Below are positions 1-9,073 of a stretch of 64,000 nucleotides of DNA, piece by piece. The notes under the pieces are model-generated. The model saw nothing but the letters and a program-made list of their open reading frames with translations, was not told the origin of the DNA and made no database searches. The DNA is from Danxiaibacter sp048498555 (GTDB taxonomy: Bacteria; Bacteroidota; Bacteroidia; Chitinophagales; Chitinophagaceae), in the NCBI GenBank assembly GCA_048498555.1, contig JBEHXT010000001.1, positions 558,001 to 622,000 of the forward strand, written 5' to 3'. Numbering within the stretch: position 1 is the stretch's first letter; every line of letters starts with the position of its first letter. A program made the translations under genes and the position numbers.

Positions 1-1763
1 TCACCGTAGAAGCCCATTTGTCTTGCTTTGTAGTTACCCTCACCAACTGTAGGCGTACCAACAAGGTTACCAACGTTGTATAAATTAGGAACCACAAGGC
101 CTGAAGCACCAACAGCAACAACTTTAGATTCGTCCTGGCGCCATTGACCACCACCCACGAAGTTTACGCTGAAATCGCCGAAGTTTTTACGAGCTTGCAA
201 GAACAGATCACTCACCAGGTTGGTGATATAACCAGTTCCATCACTAACAGATGCAGGGATGTTTGATTTTGAACCACCGCTTGATTCGATAGCATACGGA
301 GTGTATTTAAACGAACCAACAGTTGATTTGAAAGAGTTATTTCTTGTTGAAATACCCTGACGAGCTACCAGGTCCAGCCATTTAGTTGGAGCGTATCTTG
401 CTTCGATATTTGCAATCAGGTAATCTTTCCTGTTTTTAATTCTGTAGTTATCAGCAGAGAAGTATGGGTTCTGGTACCATGGGTTATAGAAACCGTTAGG
501 GTTTGAGAACTTGTCATTGCGCCAGTCGCTGTAGCTTGTAAGCGGAACGTTCGCAGGAACGTTCAACATGTTAGCATACATGCTTCCTGTTTGAGTTGTG
601 ATATCGTCTCTGTACTGAGTGTATGTTGTATTATAAGATACGTTTATTTTCTGGCCGATCTTTCTTGTACCGTTTACGCGTAAAGTTGTACGGTTTGATT
701 TATCACCAGGAGTTGTTCCTTTGATAGCCGCATACTGGCCAGAAACATAGAATGAAGAAACGTCATCACCAGAAGACAAAGCAAAATCAGTCTGATTGGT
801 AAGACCTTTATTCCAGAATTCTTTGCGTGAATTATTTGGAGCGTAGGGCACCATTAACTGGCTACCATCTTCCAAAGGTAAACCAAGCGCAACCTGGCTT
901 CCATCGAAACGAGGACCATAGCTTTGGTTCTCCAGGTTAGAGAACGCAGTGTTGCCATTTACATCATAACCGTAACCTGCTCCACCACCACCAAACGATG
1001 TTTGTAATTTAGGGAAGTAAGCTACTGATTCAACAGTTGTAGTATTTGACAACCTTACTGTGTTAGAACCTTTTCTACCTTTTTTAGTAGTAATGATTAC
1101 AGCGCCGTTAGAAGCCTGAGAACCGTAAAGTGCAGCAGCACCAGCACCTTGCAGGGTGTTTACACTCTCAAGATCTTCAGGGTTAATGTTACCCAAAACT
1201 TCGTTAGGAACGATCACGTTGTCCAACACGATCAATGCCTGGTTGTTACCAGTTAAAGAGCGCTGGCCACGAAGGATAAGCCTGTAGTTAGGGTTAACAC
1301 CGCCACCAGTTGCACTGATCTGCAAACCAGCTACTTTACCTTGCAAACCGCTTGCAACGTTAAGGGCTTTACCAGCTGTGATAACATCGCCTTTTAATAC
1401 GGTACCAGCAGTACCTTGTTCTCTACGTTTGGTTTTAAGACCACCCGCAGTAACGATCACTTCATCCATTACGCTTTCGGAAGTTTCCATGCTAATGGTT
1501 AATGATTCGTCGTTTTTAATCACCACTTCAGCAGTTTTATAGCTAAGTGCAGTGATCACTAATGTTTCTCCTTTCTTCACAGAAATGGTAAAAACACCCG
1601 CAGCATTAGTTACCGTACCCCTAGAGGTATTTTTGATAACCACTGATGCATTTTCTACTGGAAGTCCACCCTTGTCGGAGACCTTACCCGTAATTTTTGA
1701 TTGGGCTAATGCAAGAAAAGAAGATAGCATTAGCAGCAGTAGCATGCTTGCAAATTTTCTCAT
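1..1763 (-). CDS. SusC/RagA-family TonB-linked outer membrane receptor, 3' part outside window
   Basis: N-terminal 587 codons of an outer-membrane TonB-dependent transporter that moves oligomers, usually glycans or peptides, into the periplasm with a SusD partner. Seen: a signal peptide ending near LALAQ, a carboxypeptidase-regulatory-like beta-sandwich (SKITGKVSDKGGLPVENA onward), a TonB-box-like stretch (MDEVIVTAGG), then the plug with IVLDNVIVPNEVL, INPEDLESVNTLQGAGAAAL and SNGAVIITTKKG, then barrel strands. The start is the ATG complement at 1761-1763, directly before the signal peptide. The C-terminus and any SusD partner lie left of the window. The substrate cannot be read. The upstream pair on the same strand ends in its own terminator, so this gene probably has a separate promoter. 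Confidence 0.95.
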   Translation of the reverse strand, partial: MRKFASMLLLLMLSSFLALAQSKITGKVSDKGGLPVENASVVIKNTSRGTVTNAAGVFTISVKKGETLVITALSYKTAEVVIKNDESLTISMETSESVMDEVIVTAGGLKTKRREQGTAGTVLKGDVITAGKALNVASGLQGKVAGLQISATGGGVNPNYRLILRGQRSLTGNNQALIVLDNVIVPNEVLGNINPEDLESVNTLQGAGAAALYGSQASNGAVIITTKKGRKGSNTVRLSNTTTVESVAYFPKLQTSFGGGGAGYGYDVNGNTAFSNLENQSYGPRFDGSQVALGLPLEDGSQLMVPYAPNNSRKEFWNKGLTNQTDFALSSGDDVSSFYVSGQYAAIKGTTPGDKSNRTTLRVNGTRKIGQKINVSYNTTYTQYRDDITTQTGSMYANMLNVPANVPLTSYSDWRNDKFSNPNGFYNPWYQNPYFSADNYRIKNRKDYLIANIEARYAPTKWLDLVARQGISTRNNSFKSTVGSFKYTPYAIESSGGSKSNIPASVSDGTGYITNLVSDLFLQARKNFGDFSVNFVGGGQWRQDESKVVAVGASGLVVPNLYNVGNLVGTPTVGEGNYKARQMGFYG

Positions 1764-1940
1764 GTGAGTAGTTGTTTCTATAGGTTAAAATGGACCGAAG
1801 AGTTGTTCATCGGGTCCGAATAAGGAGGCAATTTAGATATTTTTAACAAAAAAAGCTAAAACGGTTTACTTTTTTTTCGAAATAATGAAATTTTAAGGTC
1901 GGCCTTAGTTCTAAAAACATATTAAGTAAAAACATAAAGT

Positions 1941-1962
1941 AAAAAAGCCGCTTTCGCGGCCT
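1941..1962 (-). terminator. Rho-independent terminator of the SusC-SusD operon
   Basis: On the minus strand the sequence reads GCCGC-GAAA-GCGGC followed by six T. This is a 5-bp GC stem with a GNRA-type tetraloop, 27 nt after the SusD stop codon. It separates the 6728-1989 operon from the next receptor gene. Confidence 0.85.
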
Positions 1963-1988
1963 TTGATGAAAAGTATTTTTTTGACAAC

Positions 1989-3425
1989 CTACAATTTATC
2001 CCAAAACAATTTTACTTCAACTTTATCCTGCCCTCCTATCGCTTTCACTGCCTCATCATAATTGTTTGTGTTTACATTCTGTTCTTTTACCGGATAGTTA
2101 AAGCGATTGGGAAAGCCTGATTGCGCCTTATCAGGAACAGCCATTTCAGGATAGTCGAGCCTTCTTACATCAATCCAGGCATCATATCCCCTGTTGTATT
2201 CTGCAATCCATTTTTGCAATCCTATTTTTTGTTTCCATGTGCCGGCCGCTGTAGTGTATTTAACATTGGCCGAAGCCAGGTAAGTTGTAGCACTTGCATC
2301 AGTGCCGTTCCAATAAAGTATAGAACTCCTTATGGCATTGTTATAGTGTTCTTCAGCTGTGCCACTTACATTAAAGCCACGTTCTTTTGCTTCGGCCAGT
2401 ATAAATTCAGTTTCACTATAATCAAGCAAGTCGCCTGGGAATGTTGTTTTCAGCATTTGCGCGCTTGGAGATGCGTAAGCAGTAAAACTGCTTTTTAAAC
2501 CAGCGGGCGCTCCAATATAAACGCCATTGGCATTGGGAACGAGGTATAAAGGAATACGCGGATCTGCGAGGCTGTTCATCTTATCCATTAATGTTTTGCA
2601 GGCGATGAAATCATGCCTGCCGCTTTGTACAAGATCGACCCAGATGGGATTTGTATTAGGCGTGTTTCCAAGGTATTGGAAAGTGGCATTGTCGCTGTTA
2701 GAAGTAAACACGTTTGGCGCTGCCTGTTCAACAAGTGTTTTGGCTTTTGTAGGATCGCTGTCTGCAATCACCATTGCAAGCTTTAGCTTTAGTGAGTTGG
2801 CAAACAACTTCCATTTATCAATAGAACCGCCATAGATAAGATCAGCATCACCAAAGCCGGCATCAGTATTATCAAGTTGTGCAAGGGCGGCATCCAGTTT
2901 GTCAAGCAGTGCATAATAAACAGTTTGCGCATCATCAAATTTTGGTTGAACAATACTGTCCACTTTTAATGCATCTGTATAAGGAATGTTTCCAAAAGTA
3001 TTTACCAGTATAGAGAAGGCAAATACCTCGGTAATATCGCACATGGCTATTTCATTCTTCTTCACAACATCTGAAACAACCTGCGGGTCCTGTTGCGGGA
3101 TAAGCGACTTCGACTTTTCGAGGTTGATGATAATATCCCTGTACATGATATTCCATAATTGATCTGGTAATGACCTTGTGGTAAGATCATAGTTTGCTTC
3201 ATCTGTATAAGTAGTCTCTGTCCAGTGCTGCACTATAAGACGAAAGATGTTGCGGTTAACACTTGAGCTGGTATGTATATCAGCAAGGTTTTTTTGTGCA
3301 TTGCTGAATAGAGTTGCAGGCGGCACGTCTGTATATAGCTTCGGGCCTTCGTTTAAATTTTGTATATCCTTTTTGCAGGAAGCCAGCACTGCGAAAACTA
3401 TTATTATAATGAGGACCTTTTTCAT
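1989..3425 (-). CDS. SusD/RagB-family nutrient-binding outer membrane lipoprotein
   Basis: Surface lipoprotein that closes over its SusC partner and captures substrate. The 478-residue product starts with MKKVLIIIIVFAVLASCKKD, a lipoprotein signal with the lipobox cysteine at about position 17. The body is the helical, TPR-like SusD fold: an early KNLADIHTSS helix, FSILVNTFGNIPYTDALK, DLIYGGSIDKWKLFANSLKLKL, and a late EFILAEAKERGF element and RGYDAWIDVRR. These are typical of the SusD-like group that pairs with large SusC receptors. It lies 57 nt downstream of its SusC gene on the same strand and ends before a terminator, so the two form an operon. The ligand is unknown. Confidence 0.93.
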   Translation of the reverse strand: MKKVLIIIIVFAVLASCKKDIQNLNEGPKLYTDVPPATLFSNAQKNLADIHTSSSVNRNIFRLIVQHWTETTYTDEANYDLTTRSLPDQLWNIMYRDIIINLEKSKSLIPQQDPQVVSDVVKKNEIAMCDITEVFAFSILVNTFGNIPYTDALKVDSIVQPKFDDAQTVYYALLDKLDAALAQLDNTDAGFGDADLIYGGSIDKWKLFANSLKLKLAMVIADSDPTKAKTLVEQAAPNVFTSNSDNATFQYLGNTPNTNPIWVDLVQSGRHDFIACKTLMDKMNSLADPRIPLYLVPNANGVYIGAPAGLKSSFTAYASPSAQMLKTTFPGDLLDYSETEFILAEAKERGFNVSGTAEEHYNNAIRSSILYWNGTDASATTYLASANVKYTTAAGTWKQKIGLQKWIAEYNRGYDAWIDVRRLDYPEMAVPDKAQSGFPNRFNYPVKEQNVNTNNYDEAVKAIGGQDKVEVKLFWDKL

Positions 3426-3482
3426 CCGAATAGAATTTAAGTTTTAAATACTGCTGAGAGTTATTGCAGCTATCAGCTATTA

Positions 3483-6400
3483 CTAAAATCTAAGCTTCAG
3501 GTTAATACCTACACTTCTTGTTGTTGGATAAGCGCCTACCTGAAAGCCTTGTAGGTTTCCTGAACTAATTCCTTCTTCAGGATCTGAATACGGGAGGTTT
3601 TTATGAATGATCCACAGGTTTCTTCCTATCAAAGAAAGATCGATTCCTTTAAAGGGAGCAATCTTATTCATAAATTTTTGTGGGAAAGAATAAGTTAATG
3701 TGAGCTCTCTTAGCTTCACATAACTTGCATCATACACAAATGCTTTATCAGGATTTAATTCATATCCGTAAGCACCTGTACTTCCACTGATATCTATTCT
3801 TGTTGCATTAGGTTTACCATCTTCCGTTACGCCCTTATTAATAATTCCTCCGCCTGCAGCTATTGTGCTTCTAACAGGGTTCCCCTTATCATTAAGGCCT
3901 GCAGTTTCAGGATACAATCCTACATCAAGCCCGTAATACATGTCGAGTGAAAACACATCTCCGCCATGCCGTGTATCAATCAAAAGGCTTAGTGCAAAAT
4001 CCTTGTATTTAAAACTGTTATTGATGCCCGCAATCCAGTCTGGATTAATATCTCCTATGTTTTTATTTTGAGTTGATGTTATCTCATAATAACCATCGCC
4101 ATCTACAACTTTTTCGCCATTCAGATAGATAAAGTCGCTGCCTCTCAAAATGCCATAAGGCTGTCCTACCTGGGCATTCAGAGAAACTCCGCCCGGGAAC
4201 GAACCCAATTGCAGGTTGTCAATTCCATTGAGATCAAGCACCTGGTTTCGGTTTCTTGTCCAGTTAATGTTGATATTCCAGGTAAAGTCGTGCGTTTTAA
4301 CCGGCGTTCCATACAGTGATACTTCAAAGCCCTGGTTAAGTATTGAACCTGCGTTGATATATTTAAAGTCATATCCTGTTGCATCCGATACCGGCGCAGC
4401 TACAATCTGGTTTACACTTTTCGCATGATAGTAGGTTACATCAAAACCTAAACGATTTTTGAAGAATGCCATTTCAACACCACCTTCATAAGACTTTGTT
4501 CTTTCCGGCACAAGGTTTTGATTGTTCTTGGTAGTAGCATTGGCTGTTAAAGCCTGTGTGCCGAATGACGGATTCATCGTATAATAATCCAGCAAACTTT
4601 GTGGTGGCGCGCTATTGCCAACTTCCGCATAATTCACTCTTGCCTTTCCATAAGAAAGCCACGGTGTGTTTTTAATCAGTTTGGAAAAAACAAAACCCAA
4701 TGATGCTGAAGGATAGAAGTACACGTTATTGCCCGGTTGCAGTGTTGAAGCTTTATCTCTTCTTCCTGTCAGATCAAGGAACAACATATCCTTATAACCA
4801 AAAGTAGCGCTACCAAAAATTCCATCCACACCTTCATCTATGTATGCTTCAGCAGGCGCCACCATCGGGCTCTTGGTGTTGGAGAGCGCATAAACGCCCG
4901 GTACTACAAGCCCACCGTTTGTTTCAGCAAAAATGGAACTGTTATTTGTCCGGCGTATGTTTAAACCGGTGGTTGCCTTAAAGTTTAAATCCCGTGTAAT
5001 ATCTGTATTGAAGTTGGCCAGCAGGTCATAGTTATATTCACTGAAGCTGTGGTTATACCTTGAATAGTAGGGTACTTCAAGGCTTCCCACAGCAACACGT
5101 TCTTCCTGTATTTCATTGTAGTAATCAAGCGTAACGCGGCCGAGTATGTTGAGCCATTTTGTAACGTTGTAATTCAGGCTCACATTTCCAAAATATCTTG
5201 AACGGCCATCTGTTTCGTAGTTCTGGTACCGCACGAAATAAGGATTGTTCCAGTAAATAGGCACCAGCCCATCTTTTTCATTACTGGGATCGGCCCAGTT
5301 CCATGTTACGTTTTTATTCTGCCTGTCGTAAGCATCTTTCAATTCTTTTACATCCACATTTGTTTCCCACCATTCCCTGAAGTTTGTCATGAGGTTAGTA
5401 GCGTGGTCGCCGCTATAACCTGTTCCATACCTGCCCAATCCTGAAATGTGGGAATAGTTTACTCCTCCAGTGGCCGTTAACTTATTGGTGATGTTATAAG
5501 AAGCACCAAAATTGATGATGTCTTTTTTTATCTCACTGTTAGGCAACACCCCTCGTTCATCCGTACGTGTGTAACCCAGTTTAAACCAACCTTTATCGCC
5601 ACCGCCATCAATCGCAATGCTGTTGTTGGTAGAAGCCGGGCTTACAAAGAATGTGGATGGATTATTGGATGCTGCCAGCCACGGCCTTGCTTTATGATAA
5701 TTGGGCGAGTTGACGTCAAATGCATCCCATTGATAGACCATTAGGCTAGGATCAAATTTCGCACCCCATGAAGCATCTTCTGTAGTTGGAGTTACGAGGT
5801 CAGGCTGCCCGTCGCCATTTACATCAAAGTAAAAAAAGTTGCCATCGGGCGAATCATAATAAGTGCCGTAACCAGCGCCGTACTGATTTTGGTATTTAGG
5901 GAAGGTGGACTTGTCAACAGAGCTTATGGTTACGCCCGAATTAATGGTTATGCCCAGCCCCTTCTTTCCTTTTTTGGTGGTGATCATCACCACGCCATTT
6001 GCGGCACGCGAACCATACAGTGCAGATGCAGCAGCACCTTTCAATACGTTTAAGGATTCAATATCATCCGGGTTAATGTCGGCTACGGCGTTGCCATAAT
6101 CGTAGCCTCCGCGGCCGGTTGTCTGGTTGGCATTGTCTGTCTTGTTAGCCTTGTTCATTTTGTTGGTGTTGGTATTGTCTACCGGAACGCCGTCAATCAC
6201 AAACAAAGCCTGGTTGTTTCCCAGCAGCGATTTAAAGCCACGCATTACTACGTTTGTAGAACCGCCGAGTGAATTGTTCTGCCGGATTTCCAGCCCGGCA
6301 ACTTTTCCGCTTAGGCCTCCAACAAAGTTGCTGCTACGCGTTTTGCTCACTTCATCGCCGGTTACCTGTTGCGCGGCGTATGGCAATGAGTTGCGGGTTC

Positions 6401-6728
6401 TTTTAATACCGAGGGCTGTTACAACCACCTCGTTTACTACATTATCCTGAGGGTTTAGGGTTACTGTGTAAGATGATTCGCCGCCAACTTTTACTTCCGT
6501 GTTGGCAAAATTCAGGGCTGATATTACCAGCACATCGCCTTTTTTAGCAGTGATGGTAAAATTGCCATCTTGCGTAGAGGCCGTGCCTGAAGACGTGCCT
6601 TTAAGCAAGACGGATGCGCCTTCTACCGGCTGCCCGTTCTTATCAACTATTTTTCCGGTAATTGCACTTTGTGCAAATGTGTTATGCATAACAAGCAATA
6701 ACACAAAGAGTGTCAGTATTCGTCCCAT
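3483..6728 (-). CDS. SusC/RagA-family TonB-linked outer membrane receptor
   Basis: Full-length receptor of 1081 residues, the usual size for the family. Order: signal peptide (to NTFAQ, about residue 20), carboxypeptidase-regulatory-like domain (ITGKIVDKNGQPVEGASV), TonB-box-like VVNEVVVTALGIKR near residue 100, plug (FVIDGVPVDN, INPDDIESLNVLKGAAASAL, RAANGVVMITTKKG), then a 22-strand-type barrel ending in the aromatic terminal strand SVGINLKLRF. A short calcium-loop-like DVNGDGQPD lies at the start of the barrel region. It partners the SusD gene immediately downstream. Substrate not inferable: no glycoside hydrolase, peptidase or sigma/anti-sigma pair lies next to it. Confidence 0.96.
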   Translation of the reverse strand: MGRILTLFVLLLVMHNTFAQSAITGKIVDKNGQPVEGASVLLKGTSSGTASTQDGNFTITAKKGDVLVISALNFANTEVKVGGESSYTVTLNPQDNVVNEVVVTALGIKRTRNSLPYAAQQVTGDEVSKTRSSNFVGGLSGKVAGLEIRQNNSLGGSTNVVMRGFKSLLGNNQALFVIDGVPVDNTNTNKMNKANKTDNANQTTGRGGYDYGNAVADINPDDIESLNVLKGAAASALYGSRAANGVVMITTKKGKKGLGITINSGVTISSVDKSTFPKYQNQYGAGYGTYYDSPDGNFFYFDVNGDGQPDLVTPTTEDASWGAKFDPSLMVYQWDAFDVNSPNYHKARPWLAASNNPSTFFVSPASTNNSIAIDGGGDKGWFKLGYTRTDERGVLPNSEIKKDIINFGASYNITNKLTATGGVNYSHISGLGRYGTGYSGDHATNLMTNFREWWETNVDVKELKDAYDRQNKNVTWNWADPSNEKDGLVPIYWNNPYFVRYQNYETDGRSRYFGNVSLNYNVTKWLNILGRVTLDYYNEIQEERVAVGSLEVPYYSRYNHSFSEYNYDLLANFNTDITRDLNFKATTGLNIRRTNNSSIFAETNGGLVVPGVYALSNTKSPMVAPAEAYIDEGVDGIFGSATFGYKDMLFLDLTGRRDKASTLQPGNNVYFYPSASLGFVFSKLIKNTPWLSYGKARVNYAEVGNSAPPQSLLDYYTMNPSFGTQALTANATTKNNQNLVPERTKSYEGGVEMAFFKNRLGFDVTYYHAKSVNQIVAAPVSDATGYDFKYINAGSILNQGFEVSLYGTPVKTHDFTWNININWTRNRNQVLDLNGIDNLQLGSFPGGVSLNAQVGQPYGILRGSDFIYLNGEKVVDGDGYYEITSTQNKNIGDINPDWIAGINNSFKYKDFALSLLIDTRHGGDVFSLDMYYGLDVGLYPETAGLNDKGNPVRSTIAAGGGIINKGVTEDGKPNATRIDISGSTGAYGYELNPDKAFVYDASYVKLRELTLTYSFPQKFMNKIAPFKGIDLSLIGRNLWIIHKNLPYSDPEEGISSGNLQGFQVGAYPTTRSVGINLKLRF

Positions 6729-6920
6729 GTTTGCATAGATTAGTTAAAGAATAAGGTTTGTTAAAAAAAATATAAAACTTTTTTTTAACAGATCATAATT
6801 AAAATAGACGAACTGAAATTTGAAGGTTGCACATCATAGAAACCACACATGTTAAAAAATGCCATCCAATATTTGTTTCTTAATGATTTTCAGTGAGAAC
6901 CACGATTATGACAGTTGGCA

Positions 6921-6952
6921 TTCGGAACATTACCAGCCAGCGCTTATCTTTG
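6921..6952 (+). promoter_or_regulatory. Candidate Bacteroidota-type promoter of folD
   Basis: TATCTTTG (6945-6952) matches the Bacteroidota -7 consensus TAnnTTTG exactly. A TTCG resembling the -33 TTTG lies 20 nt upstream. The -7 box ends only 4 nt before the folD ATG, so the transcript would be leaderless or almost so. Confidence 0.5.
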
Positions 6953-6956
6953 CGCC

Positions 6957-7832
6957 ATGTTAGTATTAGACGGTAAAATCGCTTCCAAATCGGTAATAGA
7001 TTCATTAAAGACAGAAGTTGACGCGTTAAAAGCTCAGGGCAAAAGAGCCCCTCACCTTGCGGCAGTATTAGTTGGCAACAACGGCGCAAGCGAAACGTAC
7101 GTAGCAAGCAAAGTAAAACACTGCGAAGAAATCGGTTTCGGTTCAACCTTAATCAGGCTGGCCGATACAGTTATTGAAGCAGAACTTATTGCAACCATAG
7201 ATGAGTTAAACAAGAACGAAGATATAGACGGCATTCTTGTTCAGTTGCCTTTGCCTAAGCACATAGATGAACAAAAGATCATTATGGCGATTGACCCGGC
7301 TAAAGATGTTGACGGGTTTCACCCGGTGAGTGTAGGTAAGCTGGTGCAAGGCCTGCAGACCTTCATTCCTGCTACACCTTATGGCATTATGCTGATGTTG
7401 GAGTACTTCAACATTTCCACCAAAGGAAAGCATGCTGTGGTGATTGGACGTAGCAATATTGTGGGCCGCCCAATGAGCATTTTGTTAAGCAGCAACAACG
7501 CTTTTGGAAACTGCACGGTAACAGTTTGCCACTCGCATACACCTAACCTTAAGGAGATGTGTTTGCAGGGAGACATCATTGTTGCGGCGCTGGGCAGGCC
7601 TGAATTTGTTAAAGCCGACATGGTTAAAGGTGGCGCAATTATTATAGACGTAGGTATTACAAGGGTTGAAGACAGCACGGCAAAAAGAGGTTATAGAATT
7701 AAAGGTGATGTGGCTTACAATGAAGTTGCAGAAAAAGCTTCAGCCATTACTCCTGTGCCCGGTGGCGTTGGGTTAATGACTATTGCAGGATTGATGAAGA
7801 ATACATTGCAGGCGTATAAAGAAAAGCTGTAA
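6957..7832 (+). CDS. folD: Bifunctional methylenetetrahydrofolate dehydrogenase / methenyltetrahydrofolate cyclohydrolase FolD
   Basis: Cytosolic one-carbon enzyme: oxidises 5,10-methylene-THF to methenyl-THF with NADP, then hydrolyses it to 10-formyl-THF. The 291 residues match the family length. Visible: the catalytic YVASK segment (Y48, K52), DGILVQLPLPKH, the signature PAKDVDGFHP, the Rossmann part VVIGRSNIVGRP, CHSHTPNL, and the C-terminal TPVPGGVGLMT. The reading frame stays open upstream to a TTG at 6915, but the ATG at 6957 is preferred because the product then begins MLVLDGK as in other FolD proteins, and because the longer form would start upstream of the -7 promoter box. Stand-alone gene, with repeat-rich DNA downstream. 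Confidence 0.98.
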   Translation: MLVLDGKIASKSVIDSLKTEVDALKAQGKRAPHLAAVLVGNNGASETYVASKVKHCEEIGFGSTLIRLADTVIEAELIATIDELNKNEDIDGILVQLPLPKHIDEQKIIMAIDPAKDVDGFHPVSVGKLVQGLQTFIPATPYGIMLMLEYFNISTKGKHAVVIGRSNIVGRPMSILLSSNNAFGNCTVTVCHSHTPNLKEMCLQGDIIVAALGRPEFVKADMVKGGAIIIDVGITRVEDSTAKRGYRIKGDVAYNEVAEKASAITPVPGGVGLMTIAGLMKNTLQAYKEKL

Positions 7833-7835
7833 GGG

Positions 7836-8101
7836 ATTAGGTTTCAGGCTTGAGGTTTAAGGCGTAAGGTGTGAGGTTTAAGGTTTGAGGAATAAGAATG
7901 ATCAGGGGATGAGTGAAAAATGAGATCTTTTTAATTTGAGTACTTCGTGCTTGCAAAGAAAAAGGCTGGAAAATGTGTTTAAAGATGAACTTAGGTACTT
8001 CGTAAATCGTACTTCGCACTTAGAAAAAAGATAAGATTGAAGAAAGCTTTTTATGCAGCACCTGAACGCACATCGTACATCTAACATCGTACATCGTACA
8101 T
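7836..8101. repeat. Intergenic word-repeat region between folD and queE
   Basis: The first half (about 7838-7890) is a run of variants of an AGGTTTNAGG / AAGGCGTAAGG word. The second half holds TACTTCGTGCTTGC and two more TACTTCG words, and ends (8068-8101) with four copies of a CATCGTACAT-like word that stop 4 nt before the queE start. No gene is supported here. The AAGGCGTAAGG word recurs at 60756-60785. Confidence 0.7.
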
Positions 8102-8105
8102 TAAA

Positions 8106-8729
8106 ATGGTTTTAACTAACGAACATATTACAACAAAGCTTCCGGTTATGGAAGCTTTTTATACAATACAGGGTGAAGGTTTTCACCAGGGGCGCGCGGC
8201 ATATTTCATCAGGCTGGGAGGCTGCGATGTAGGTTGTTTCTGGTGCGATGTAAAAGACAGCTGGGATGTAACCGCTCACCCGGTTTTACCCGTTGAGCAA
8301 ATTATTGAAGAAGCGAAAGCCAATCCTGGCAGGCTCGCTGTAATCACAGGCGGAGAACCTTTAATGCATAACCTGAATGAACTAACGCGTGCATTGCATG
8401 AAGCGGGTTTTGAAACAAACATGGAAACCTCCGGCTCAAGCCCGTTATCGGGTGAATGGGATTGGATCTGTCTTTCTCCAAAGAAATTTAAAGCACCATT
8501 GCCTGAGGTGTTGGCTGCAGCAAATGAACTGAAAGTTATTATCTACAATAAATCTGATTTTGACTGGGCGGAAAAACATGCAAAGGAAGTGAGTCCTTCA
8601 TGTAAGCTATACCTTCAGCCTGAATGGAGCAAGGCCGCCGAAATGACGCCCTTGATTGTTGATTACATTAAGGCTAATCCTCAGTGGGAACTGAGCTTGC
8701 AGGTGCATAAGTATATTAATGTGCCGTAA
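8106..8729 (+). CDS. queE: 7-carboxy-7-deazaguanine synthase QueE (radical SAM)
   Basis: Converts 6-carboxytetrahydropterin to 7-carboxy-7-deazaguanine in the queuosine/preQ0 pathway, using S-adenosylmethionine and a 4Fe-4S cluster. Seen: FYTIQGEGFHQGRAAYFIR, then the cluster site C40-x3-C44-x2-C47 (CDVGCFWC), and the SAM-binding VITGGEPLMHN. The 207-residue length and CX3CX2C spacing agree with QueE. ATG at 8106 is the first start and places the QGEG motif near residue 22, as usual. No other queuosine gene is in the window. Its 5' leader consists of CATCGTACAT-type repeats. Confidence 0.95.
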   Translation: MVLTNEHITTKLPVMEAFYTIQGEGFHQGRAAYFIRLGGCDVGCFWCDVKDSWDVTAHPVLPVEQIIEEAKANPGRLAVITGGEPLMHNLNELTRALHEAGFETNMETSGSSPLSGEWDWICLSPKKFKAPLPEVLAAANELKVIIYNKSDFDWAEKHAKEVSPSCKLYLQPEWSKAAEMTPLIVDYIKANPQWELSLQVHKYINVP

Positions 8730-8962
8730 TAGCAGTCATCTGTTAGCTATCAGCTTTTTTTGCATACACTTTCTACTTTTATAAATGCACTTATTTAAAT
8801 AGGGCACCTATGCGATGAGGCATCTATTCAGTTTAAGTAAAATACTGCCTGAATGTTCATGTGTTCATTATTAACAAACAGTACAAGAGTGCGACGCAAC
8901 GATGTTTCATAGATATTCTAAAGCCCGGCACCAAAAAATAAATTCACAGCTCATTATACAAG

Positions 8963-8999
8963 AACTGTTGACGCTTAAAAACGCTCAACAGTTTTTTCT
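8963..8999 (+). terminator. Terminator-like hairpin downstream of queE
   Basis: AACTGTTGA (8963-8971) pairs perfectly with TCAACAGTT (8985-8993), with a 13-nt loop. The 3' arm runs into a T-rich tract. It lies about 230 nt after the queE stop, so it may end a long 3' UTR or an unannotated transcript. Confidence 0.55.
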
Positions 9000-9027
9000 T
9001 TTTACACTGTGCATTACACGGCGCCGG

Positions 9028-9057
9028 TTGCAATTATCAATTGTTAATTGTACTTTG
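9028..9057 (+). promoter_or_regulatory. Candidate promoter of the amidohydrolase gene
   Basis: TTG (9028-9030), 20 nt, then TACTTTG (9051-9057), close to the Bacteroidota TTTG-N19-TAnnTTTG pattern. It sits 16 nt before the TTG start codon. Confidence 0.4.
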
Positions 9058-9073
9058 TATCTAAAAAATAGCC

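Larger units (their letters stand above)
8730..9073. other. Intergenic region queE-amidohydrolase
   Basis: 344 bases with no convincing gene: the only open frame (8902-9240) overlaps the next gene and has no family features. It holds a terminator-like hairpin (8963-8999) and, just before the next gene, a promoter-like pair embedded in a TTAATTG/CAATTG-rich stretch. Confidence 0.6.
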
